64,000 bases of DNA from Paragorgia papillata (taxonomy: Eukaryota; Cnidaria; Anthozoa; Scleralcyonacea; Coralliidae), in assembly GCA_035771165.1 (NCBI GenBank), contig JAWNZC010000238.1:2159001-2223000 (forward strand), in the 5' to 3' direction. Made by a program: the position numbers and the translations under genes. This document shows, piece after piece, positions 58,101 through 64,000 of the stretch; position 1 is the first letter of the stretch, and each line of letters starts with the position of its first letter. The notes below the pieces were generated by a model that saw only the letters and a list, made by a program, of their open reading frames with translations, was not told where the DNA came from and ran no database searches.

Positions 58101-58411
58101 TTCACAGTATTTGTCATGCAACCATGATTATGAGCATACATCCCTGTGAGAATAGACGAACGAGATGGACAGCATATGGGACTGGTGACGAAAGCATTGA
58201 CAAACTCAGCCCCTTCCTTTTCGAAAATCTTTCTTGTCTTTCTCATAACTTCCATGGAACCAAGTTGCATGTCTAAGTCATCCATTAAGATGAAGATAAT
58301 GTTGGGACGAGATGGGGGTCTCCTTTTCTTCTTTCGCTTGCCATCCGCAGTATGCTCCCGGAGAATGAGAGAGAGAAGTAAAATAGTTAGCCAACAGATG
58401 TAGGCGTTCAT
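48222..58411 (-). CDS. SULF: extracellular sulfatase (heparan sulfate 6-O-endosulfatase, SULF1/2 type), 8 coding exons
   Basis: Joined on the complement: 58411-58021, 56807-56486, 55673-55350, 55032-54865, 54220-53976, 51692-51180, 49325-49183, 48401-48222. These total 2286 nt, 761 aa plus stop, with all phases matching. Domains: signal peptide (1-22); sulfatase catalytic domain (about 36-400) with DD at 44-45, formylglycine motif CCPSR (Cys80) and the second sulfatase signature GYKTGYFGKYL; metal-site DHG (308-310); a Lys/Arg-rich hydrophilic domain (about 402-630); and the SULF-specific C-terminal domain (631-761), with HWKTAPLW and NNTYWCLRT. Role: secreted or cell-surface enzyme that removes 6-O-sulfate from trisulfated disaccharides of heparan sulfate, retuning Wnt, FGF and BMP signalling. 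The C-terminal and hydrophilic domains exclude lysosomal GNS and arylsulfatases. Vertebrate SULFs are about 870 aa; this hydrophilic domain is shorter. Confidence 0.95.
48881..49124 (+). repeat. compound tetranucleotide microsatellite (AAAC)40-(GGAC)8-(AGAC)12
   Basis: 160 bp of perfect AAAC (48881-49040), one GGGC, eight GGAC (49045-49076), then twelve AGAC (49077-49124). It lies in the last SULF intron, 58 bp from the exon 7 donor. The ORFs of QTNK and VCLF repeats are by-products. Confidence 0.95.
49183..49325 (-). CDS. SULF: SULF exon 7: C-terminal domain
   Basis: Acceptor CTTTCCTTCAG, donor GTAATG, phase 1 to 0. It encodes residues 655-702: [35 protein letters not shown] and KDPYQ, very close to vertebrate SULF1. 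Confidence 0.96.
50039..50428. mobile_element. MITE with TTAGGCCCGTTTCAAACG ends in SULF intron 6
   Basis: Left AAGGCCCGTTTCAAACGTCG, right CGCCGTTTGAAACGGGCCTAA; internal CTTCTCATGCGCCGAAC words in both orientations. Confidence 0.6.
50434..51090. mobile_element. MITE family G copy with another foldback inserted
   Basis: Arms GAAAATTAAGTCTGTCTTATT ... and inverse ending at 51085. Between them, 50606-50750 is a separate hairpin element (TTGTAAAAATATAGAGATAA arms), flanked by AAATTGAACATT and AAATTAAACATT, a possible target duplication. Confidence 0.6.
51180..51692 (-). CDS. SULF: SULF exon 6: hydrophilic domain and start of C-terminal domain
   Basis: Acceptor GGGGCGCAG, donor GTAAGT, phase 1/1. 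It encodes residues 484-654: [17 protein letters not shown], a long Lys/Arg-rich, probably coiled-coil stretch, KWCRCENGF, a strongly basic run (about 612-631), then [16 protein letters not shown]. The basic domain is what binds heparan sulfate in SULFs. An inverted-repeat element starts about 25 bp upstream of this acceptor. Confidence 0.93.
51716..52010. mobile_element. foldback element abutting the SULF exon 6 acceptor
   Basis: AGTCAAAATGGAAATATTTC CCACTTCTGC (51720) is inverted at 51977-52007. Inner hairpin TTTCTGTAGCCGCTACTGAA / TTCGGTAGCGGCTACAGAAA. The element edge supplies part of the pyrimidine tract of the exon 6 acceptor (51693). Confidence 0.6.
52118..52515 (+). repeat. degenerate GAT/GGT triplet repeat in SULF intron 5
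   Basis: About 400 bp of GATGAT, GGTGAT and AATAAT triplets. The His/Ile-rich ORFs over it are by-products. Confidence 0.85.
53138..53350 (+). mobile_element. 5S-rRNA-derived SINE, preceded by a tRNA-like segment
   Basis: GCTGCCTCTCACC, AGTTAAGCCC, then GGTTAGTACTTGGATGGGTG-ACCGTCTGGGAA, a close match to 5S rRNA boxes; body to GGTTTTCCTCCCTCCG. Just upstream, 53100-53140 reads AGTGGCTCAATGGTGAGAGC, a tRNA D-arm/A-box-like sequence. Confidence 0.75.
53490..53785 (-). mobile_element. 5S-rRNA-derived SINE, fullest copy
   Basis: On the - strand: 5S-like head at 53780-53690 (GGTTAGTACTTGGATGGGTG), then a body to GGCGCTCGAAGCAGCCGCC-type tail (inverse) near 53510. It is about 90% like 9950-10240 by eye. 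Confidence 0.75.
53976..54220 (-). CDS. SULF: SULF exon 5: start of basic hydrophilic domain
   Basis: Acceptor TTTTTCTTTCAG, donor GTTTGT (weaker), phase 2 to 1. It encodes residues 402-483, including [18 protein letters not shown], matching the Cys-containing block (ACEQPGQKWQC) of vertebrate SULFs, and [11 protein letters not shown]. Confidence 0.9.
54345..54822 (+). repeat. two (CAC)(CAT) repeat blocks in SULF intron 4
   Basis: 54345-54525 and 54660-54822 are built of CACCAC/CATCAC triplets, separated by about 135 bp of unique sequence. The neighbouring stretch on the exon side (54255-54310) is AACAACAGCAGC/GAC-rich. Confidence 0.85.
54865..55032 (-). CDS. SULF: SULF exon 4: end of catalytic domain
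   Basis: Acceptor CAATGCTTAG, donor GTATGT, phase 2/2. It encodes residues 346-401, with [24 protein letters not shown] and WRETFLVEK, matching the end of the SULF catalytic domain. Confidence 0.94.
55211..55290 (+). repeat. family B repeat fragment in SULF intron 3
   Basis: TTGACGA-A-GGGC-CTTC-GCTC-GAAACGTTAG, then CTGTTTCGGCAG and ATCTAACCTTACTATATTTC. Confidence 0.5.
55350..55673 (-). CDS. SULF: SULF exon 3: catalytic domain with metal-site DHG
   Basis: Acceptor CATTCTTCCAG, donor GTAGGC, phase 2/2. It encodes residues 238-345: [41 protein letters not shown] and [15 protein letters not shown]. Asp308 and His309 correspond to conserved metal- and substrate-site residues of sulfatases. Confidence 0.96.
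55720..56185 (+). repeat. 465-bp GAAA/GGAA purine tract in SULF intron 2
   Basis: Almost uninterrupted A/G: units GAAAGGAAGGAAAGAA, irregular. The 205- and 176-codon Phe/Leu/Ser ORFs on the other strand are artefacts. Confidence 0.9.
56318..56478. mobile_element. palindromic MITE with AAGCCATTTGCACGATGACG ends
   Basis: Nearly perfect inverted halves of about 75 bp (CACAACTACCAGAATGCTTT / AAAGCATTCTGGTAGTTGTA). Same family as the inner element at 44354-44650. It ends 7 bp before the exon 2 donor. Confidence 0.75.
56486..56807 (-). CDS. SULF: SULF exon 2: catalytic domain, second sulfatase signature
   Basis: Acceptor TTTGTTGCAG, donor GTAACA, phase 1 to 2. It encodes residues 131-237: [41 protein letters not shown], and [21 protein letters not shown], all with direct counterparts in vertebrate SULF1/2. 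Confidence 0.96.
56848..56982. mobile_element. MITE with CCCGTTTTCCACTTGCGAAT ends
   Basis: AAGCCCGTTTTCCACTTGCG AATTTTTTCGCGC is inverted at 56948-56982. It lies 40 bp upstream of the exon 2 acceptor (intron 1). Confidence 0.65.
57130..57362. repeat. two hairpins in SULF intron 1
   Basis: TAATTAGGATATTTGAGGA / TCCTCAAATATCCTAATTA (57131-57185), and CACCGGGATATCCAAACACT CG / CGTGTTTGGATATCCCGGTG (57246-57344). Confidence 0.6.
57420..57950 (+). repeat. CACGA/AACAC pentanucleotide-rich block in SULF intron 1
   Basis: Irregular ACGACACGGC/ACGAGACGGC units (57425-57750), then about 105 bp of perfect AACAC (57751-57855), then degenerate units. All ORFs here (HDTTQHNTT and its reverse) are by-products. 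Confidence 0.92.
58021..58411 (-). CDS. SULF: SULF exon 1: signal peptide, N-terminal catalytic region, formylglycine site
   Basis: ATG at 58411, donor GTAAGC, exit phase 1. It encodes residues 1-130. The leader (residues 5-17 hydrophobic) is followed by a short Lys/Arg run, then [11 protein letters not shown] and the modification motif C80-C-P-S-R-S-S (Cys80 codon 58174-58172). An acceptor (CTTTGTATAG) ends just before 58465, so 54 nt of 5' UTR probably precede the ATG in this exon and a further 5' UTR exon should lie upstream. Confidence 0.94.
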
Positions 58412-58465
58412 TCCCGGAACCGTTTGTTCACTTCAGGCTCAACTGTTTTGGTTCTACTCGATTGC
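58412..58465 (-). promoter_or_regulatory. 5' UTR part of SULF exon 1
   Basis: On the - strand a pyrimidine-rich acceptor TTGTTCTTTGTATAG ends at 58466, 54 nt before the start codon, implying an upstream non-coding exon. That exon and the promoter were not identified; the (AAGGC/AAGAC) repeat at 58503-58690 would then lie in the first intron. Confidence 0.45.
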
Positions 58466-58502
58466 CTATACAAAGAACAACGAAAAATATAAACTACTTT
58501 AT

Positions 58503-58690
58503 TTAAGGCAAGGCAAGGCAAGGCAAGGCAAGGCAAGCGCGCAAGGCCAGGCAAGGCAAGACAAGGGCGCAAGGCAAGGCAAGGCAAGGCAAGACAAGAC
58601 AAGACAAGACAAGACGAGGCAAGACAAAGACAAGACGAAACAAGACGAGGCAAGACAAGACAACGTAAGGCAAAAGACAAAGACAAGAGA
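58503..58690 (+). repeat. (AAGGC)n/(AAGAC)n pentanucleotide block upstream of SULF exon 1
   Basis: AAGGC units change to AAGAC at about 58590, starting 38 bp upstream of the exon 1 acceptor. If a 5' UTR exon exists, this lies in the first intron. Confidence 0.9.
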
Positions 58691-58749
58691 AAACAAGCAA
58701 TATAGACATTACCGAGTACAGTATACAATCCGATGCAACACAACACAAC

Positions 58750-59364
58750 TGATTAACACAATTGATTCAGGACAACCTACACGGTGTGTTTTTCAACTTC
58801 CTGAACTTAGGAAGAGGGGATGGGAGCTAGAATAAGCTCTTATCTACTTTTAGCCCCGCCCAAACATCGAATCAGGATACGCCCTGACGTAATCAAACAT
58901 CCCATGACCATACAGACGCCAGTTGATCATTTCCCGTTGCAGGGAATCGGAAAAGCATTCTACTTTGCTTTGAAAGACTTGCGCATGTGATGATGATTGA
59001 AACATAGTAATTAACTGTTTATGTCTTGTGCTTTAATTGCTGAATCGAATAAAACTTTCCTGCTTTAATTAAATATACTAAGCTAGGCCAGTGCGATGGC
59101 ACGCTACCAAGAATACAGCAGTGATCACACACGCAATCAGACTTGTGTCACGAAATTCTTTCTTTGGACGCAAGAAAAGATTCGAACGTTAAAATTCGTG
59201 ATTTGAACTAAACCAAGTCTTCTCTGCAAATTTACGTTTGTGTAGTTTGGAACCGGGGGCTAAATATTCTTGATTCTTACTTGCAGCCGAGGCGGTATTT
59301 CGCGTTGCCCGCCGACCGACCGCGACCGAACCCCCTATAATACCGCCAGCTGCTGATTTACAAA
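58750..59364. other. upstream region of SULF, nothing recognised
   Basis: No promoter element, exon or repeat that can be defended. A 5' UTR exon for SULF may be here or further right. Confidence 0.3.
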
Positions 59365-59662
59365 GAACGCAGATCAAGGTGGCTGTGGTAGCCACTATAC
59401 GACACATGTCACCGGATCACGGAGTACAGCTAAGATATATAGGTGTTAATTTTACGAAGAGAGGAAACCCGGAAAACACGGCAAAAAATAACTCAAAGCA
59501 CAAGAGGGAACAAGTATAACACCTCTACTCACATGAGTCTCAGGCTATAAAATAGGGTTATTCCCAGGCGGTCACCCATCCAAGAATTAACCCTGTCCAA
59601 CCGGGCTTAACTTTGGATTGCAGCGGCGGAGACAACGCGCTAACAGCACACGCAACCCGTAT
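59365..59662 (-). mobile_element. 5S-rRNA-derived SINE, diverged copy
   Basis: On the - strand: GGTTAATTCTTGGATGGGTG-ACCGCCTGGGAATAACC, then TCATGTGAGTAGAGGTG and the family tail, ending at AACGCAGATCAAGGTGGC (59367). Confidence 0.65.
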
Positions 59663-60934
59663 ATTTCCCCTTTCAAAACGGCAGTATGATCATAATGAAG
59701 AGTCCCAGAGCTCTCTCTGGTTGAATGAATGTATAGACGCGAAGTGAAGCTACCTTCTGATTTGAACATGATTTGAATAACTTTGTTTCAAGGTTAGGGT
59801 TATACCATAGTTAATATGATAGCCCACATTATAAAGATCCTAATCCCCACTGTTAATAAACCTACAATTAGTGACAAAAGTGTTGGCACACTTCAACCTG
59901 AAGGACAATATTTCCGCTCCAAGTATCTAAAGGACAATATTTTCTGCCCCAAGTATCCCCCGGCCCCCTGTTCAATGTTGGCGACCCTTTAGGCGTTTGT
60001 TTCACTGACGTTTATTTAAATTCAACATTGAAAAGGGAGGGGGAGGGAGGGATACACTTTATTACGAAAAAAATTGAAAGAAATATTAGGTTATTACCAT
60101 GCAACAATGCGAGGTGTCCCAAGGTATTTTGTCACTTATTGTAGGTCCTATTAACATCATTAAATTAGCCTCACGCTATATATAGTAACCCTACGTCATA
60201 CGCCGACATTCACCGCACCCCAAATGACGCAGATAATCTAAGGGAGATGGCAATCGTATGTAATAAGAATTTCCACAATGGAGCGAACCCGAAGTATATT
60301 GTCTGAGATTTCGATTGCTACTCAGTGTAGCTGAGAAACCTCAGCGTGTGTCACAGACAGTATTCTTTTGATTAACCTAATCATCACTGCGACCTGCGAC
60401 TTTACAAGATTGACCTCAAATCCTCAATATATTACGTGTCCCTAGCTTGCGTGGATCGACTTTCTTGGACTTATTAAATGCTGGATAAACACGTGTAAGT
60501 AAAGGCGAATGCCTCGGTGTGAGAGCAACCTCAAGTTCTCAACCAAGATCGCAGAAGAATTGAGTGACTACGCTCTAATGCTTTTGCGCAACCTAAAGGT
60601 TGTTTTCCACTGGCAACTTTTTGGGGGTCTATTACGCGGTTTTAGCCATTATTTTAGGACGGATTTCGATCATATCCAATTTTTCGGGGCGGTTTGCTGA
60701 GAACCGTTCGGTTGCGGAGAACTTTGAAATGTACTCATCGCATACGGTTATCTTTTAGAATGTAGAGTGCTTTTCGGAGAACTGACAATGATTTCTCAAA
60801 AACGAAGTTATGTTCCTATGTGAAACGGAAAAGCGGTTGCGGTTAAAATTTTCAAAATAGAACGGATTTTGGAAATTCAGACCCCCTATAATAGATCCCC
60901 TATTTTTCCGCAAAGCGACTTTTTCTTTTATCTT

Positions 60935-61335
60935 AGGGGGTATTTACATGGATGAAAGCTGTCCCTGTCAAGGGGGTCACCCTGGCCCCAGAGCTGCAGT
61001 TTACAGAGTGTTTATATGAGGAAAAGTTGTCCCTGCTAGCAGGGTGACCTTCGATTGTCCCGAAGGGCAAAACAACTTTTAACCAATCACGTTAAGCGTT
61101 CCTTTGGAGTTGTTTCGGGTAGCTGAGTGAAACTGTTTACATGGGGGAAAGTTTGCCTCGCCCCCTAGGGTTACCCTACCTCACAAAGAGGGTGACCCTA
61201 TATCCCCAGGGTGACCCTACTAGCTACCCGAGACAAGTGTCCAATTCCCATGTAAACACCCGCCCAGGGTGGCTCGGGGGGTAGGGTGACCCTTCTAGTA
61301 GGGACAACTCTCGTCCGTGTAAACGCCGGGACCTT
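60935..61335. mobile_element. AGGGGGTATTTACATGG-type element
   Basis: TTTACATGGATGAAAGCTGT left; ACTCTCGTCCGTGTAAACGC right. The interior is rich in AGGGTGACCCT / GGGTCACCCTGG in both orientations, like 26641-27225. 59670-60930 otherwise shows no gene. Confidence 0.5.
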
Positions 61336-61712
61336 ATAAGCTCTGGACTGAAACTAATTATTTTGGCTTCAATTTCCAAATAATAGTTGCCCGATGCAGT
61401 TTTCTTTTAGAGATCAGTGTCAGTGATTAGCCCTAATTACAAAGCAGTAGCAATACTGACCACAATATATTACCGTGTTCCTCTACCTGCTCGGCCTTAT
61501 CAGATACCATAAACTTGCAAGGAATGAAGGAATTCAAGCCGTACATACCAATATCGTGACATCTAATCAACACCTGATTGACCAAGCCCCAGTTTGAAAG
61601 GAAATTGCATAAGCGTGTATCTATCTATATAGATGTCGAGATAACTGAAACCCTCTGGCAACACTTACTTTGTACAAATGTTGGATCAAGCCACTTTATC
61701 AGTCGCATTTTG

Positions 61713-62133
61713 ACAGGGGCGGATTAAATGGGGGGGGGGTGACTGGGCTGCAGCCAGGGCGCCCCCCCCCCAATCTTTAGGGCCCCAAAAAAATAGTTCA
61801 TAAAACACTTTTAGAGCAAAATAAAATTTCTTATACTTTAGATAGAATCTTGTATGGCTAGGTATCTCAGAATATCTGTCTGGCCTTCAGTGTATAGCCT
61901 ATGCCTATGTAGAGTACCAGATTAACCATATGGCAAAAGCAGCATATGGCGTGGGCCCCACGTTTTCGGGGGGCCCGGCGCTTTCTGATTGCACAATTTT
62001 TTGTTCTGCACTTGCTTTCTAGAAAGCGTTGGGCCCCAGAGCCCGAGACTCATGGGGGGGGGAGGGGTTTCAAGGGACCCATGCTGAAAATATGCCGGGG
62101 GGGCACACAGCCCTAATCCGGCCCTGCATTTTG
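61713..62133. mobile_element. G/C-tract element with GGGGCGGATTAA ends
   Basis: CAGGGGCGGATTAAATGGG (61716) against CCCTAATCCGGCCCTGCATT (62112-62131), with poly-G and poly-C runs inside both ends. Confidence 0.5.
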
Positions 62134-63880
62134 ATAACTGTGTTTCGCTAGCAAATAGTACAAATTTCTTTGCATAATGTTTTTAAATTGCCTATAATTC
62201 TAAATACGATAATACTGATATGTATGTAAAGTGTATAATTGAATGTCGAAATATTTTCTGATCTGAGCTTCTATTTATAAATTGTTATATATGTACTATT
62301 TACAGAATGCGTGGCCGGTCTGTATCGAATATATATATATAGTGATGTTTTTACTTGCAAAAAGGCAATGGGGATGACTTCAATGTAGGCATTTGTGTTT
62401 CTTTCTTCCTTTTATTATAATAAACTACTTGTAAATTTTATTTAAAGGGCAATTATACGTTTCCAATTTATTCCATTTTCCGTTAAAGTCGGAAAAGTTC
62501 AATCTAAAACCGAAGAAATAACTGAAACCAGTCACTCGGTTCCACTTTTATGAACTGTTTAAGTTTGAGTTTTTTTCGTGTGAACGACGACCGGCGTCAA
62601 AATAAAGACTGGTACTAGTACCTTGTGATGTCATACCGGTAACAAACAACAAGGTGATTGGTTGGTGATTGGGGGGTTTTACTGGTATGACGTCAAAGAC
62701 AATGGAGTACCCATTCTCCTAGAAACGCGGTTATGCTTCAAGAGGACCTAAGAAGGCTTCGCTGATAAATATGTTTCTCTACCTCGAAATTCATATTTTT
62801 CTTTACTTTTGCTAAGTTAGATGATAACCCTTTCAGAAGAAAATATAACTTCAAAAGATTTAGTTGACCTTTAATGAAGAAAATGACAGTAAAATATAGA
62901 ATATACTATTCAAGGATATAACTAATAATATCCATTAACGTGTGGCTTATAATAATATATTTTTGTAACAGAACATTGTGTATGCAAATTATGCCTACTT
63001 TGACGTCGTTTCATTACCATTTTGAAAATAGAACGTAACAAACCTCAATATAATAATACAGAACTATAGTCAAAGAAATACATTAAAAGAAACAAGTTAA
63101 AAAGATATGTTTTAAGAGATTTCTTAAAAAAGGTTAACGGCCATAACTAAGTACTTTTCCTAAGATCAAGTGGGATGGTTTGGAAACTCAGCAAAAGTCA
63201 TCGTTCCATGCTTTAGTTCAATTTGTCTAATTTCATGGTCACTGAACGTATTGTATTCTGTATAATGAAGCAGTCATCCAATACCAACGTTCGGGTTTAA
63301 TTAGTGTAGTCCTTCGTCGTCACGTGTTGTAAGTCCTTTGTTCGTTGTGTAGTCCTTCGTCGTCACGTGTCCATAGAATTTCCATTCTTCAACCAATTGC
63401 CTTCCTCCAACATGAACTATTGTGTTCATCAACATGACCATTGCATAATCTTGAAAGACAATGGAGCTTCCAAACCATCCCCCTCCAATAACTATGGTCT
63501 ATAGCACATGACATACACTTTACTCCATAGAATCCATATCAGTAATATCGTATTTGAAGTGATAGACTTTACCACGTCTAACATAAAATGCCGAAAGCCA
63601 TTCGGACGGACCTAACAAGATTTAAGAGAGGAGGCGGAGCAATAGCAGCAGAGCTTTATTATATAGACATGAACTAAGTTATCTTTAATTTCTTTACTTC
63701 CTAATGATTGCAAAAATGCAAGAGTTTCAATATAAATCAGAAAACAAGACACATCCTTCGAATTATAGATCAACTGATGTCTGCATTATCTATGAAATTC
63801 TACATGTTTGGTGTCATGGAATTAGCACAAGAAACACGCCCACAAGCTTCCTTAGAATTAATTAAGTCATTAATATGCAC
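62134..63880. other. intergenic DNA, no gene recognised
   Basis: AT-rich. The only structure is a direct repeat, GTGTAGTCCTTCGTCGTCAC, at 63305 and 63349 (44 bp apart). Confidence 0.4.
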
Positions 63881-64000
63881 ATGTACTTCAAAATTTTAAT
63901 TTGCATATCAAACAACTTGAAATATCTCAACAATGAAGCAAGGAAACGAAAAACTGCAAAAAACGTTACTTTGCCATTTTAAGTGTTCTTTCAAATAAAA
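63880..64000. mobile_element. MITE family G, right arm cut by the window edge
   Basis: AATATCTCAACAATGAAGCA AGGAAACGAAAAACTGCAAA ... TTCTTTCAAATAA, as at 50990-51060. Confidence 0.6.

Noticed and set aside
58021..58411. Identification as lysosomal glucosamine-6-sulfatase or arylsulfatase
   Set aside because: The catalytic part alone would allow this, but the basic hydrophilic domain and the SULF-specific C-terminus ([17 protein letters not shown]) are present in frame downstream.
1..64000. CRISPR arrays, bacterial operons, phage or viral genes
   Set aside because: No regularly spaced direct repeats with unique spacers, no ribosome-binding-site-led gene clusters and no viral protein motifs were seen. 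The spliced genes show this is animal DNA.

Overview
The window is animal nuclear DNA: AT-rich, intron-dense, and packed with short inverted-repeat transposons. Two multi-exon genes could be rebuilt exon by exon, each with consensus splice sites and a closed reading frame. The first is a short anosmin-1 (KAL1-type) gene on the + strand: 11 coding exons, 24766-42613, 423 aa. The second is an extracellular heparan sulfate 6-O-endosulfatase (SULF-type) gene on the - strand: 8 coding exons, 58411 down to 48222, 761 aa. The gene families, the intron density and the transposon landscape suggest an invertebrate, most likely an anthozoan cnidarian (coral or sea anemone). That placement is an inference; no rRNA or mitochondrial marker is present to test it.

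Layout. 1-24765 is intergenic, with no gene I can defend. It is a mosaic of MITE-like elements, including two nearly identical TTAA-flanked 220-230 bp elements, a hAT-like element with a 7-bp target duplication, a mariner-like element, a 5S-rRNA-derived SINE and several nested foldbacks. 24766-42613 is the anosmin-like gene; its 8-kb intron 6 carries a 2.1-kb near-perfect palindrome. 42614-48221 is the convergent gap between the two genes, filled by a 1.1-kb nested inverted-repeat element and others. 48222-58465 is the SULF gene; four of its seven coding introns, plus the presumed 5' UTR intron, hold a long simple repeat, each of a different unit. 58466-64000 is upstream or intergenic DNA with another 5S-derived SINE and further inverted-repeat elements.

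Functional link. Anosmin-1 is a secreted extracellular-matrix protein that works by binding heparan sulfate and FGF receptor complexes. SULF enzymes remove 6-O-sulfates from extracellular heparan sulfate and so tune the same ligands. Here the two genes lie tail to tail with 5.6 kb between stop codons. Whether this pairing is conserved or accidental is the most interesting biological question in the window. The most unusual non-coding signals are the 2.1-kb palindrome and a recurrent ~25-nt motif in dispersed repeats that resembles the catalytic core of a hammerhead ribozyme.
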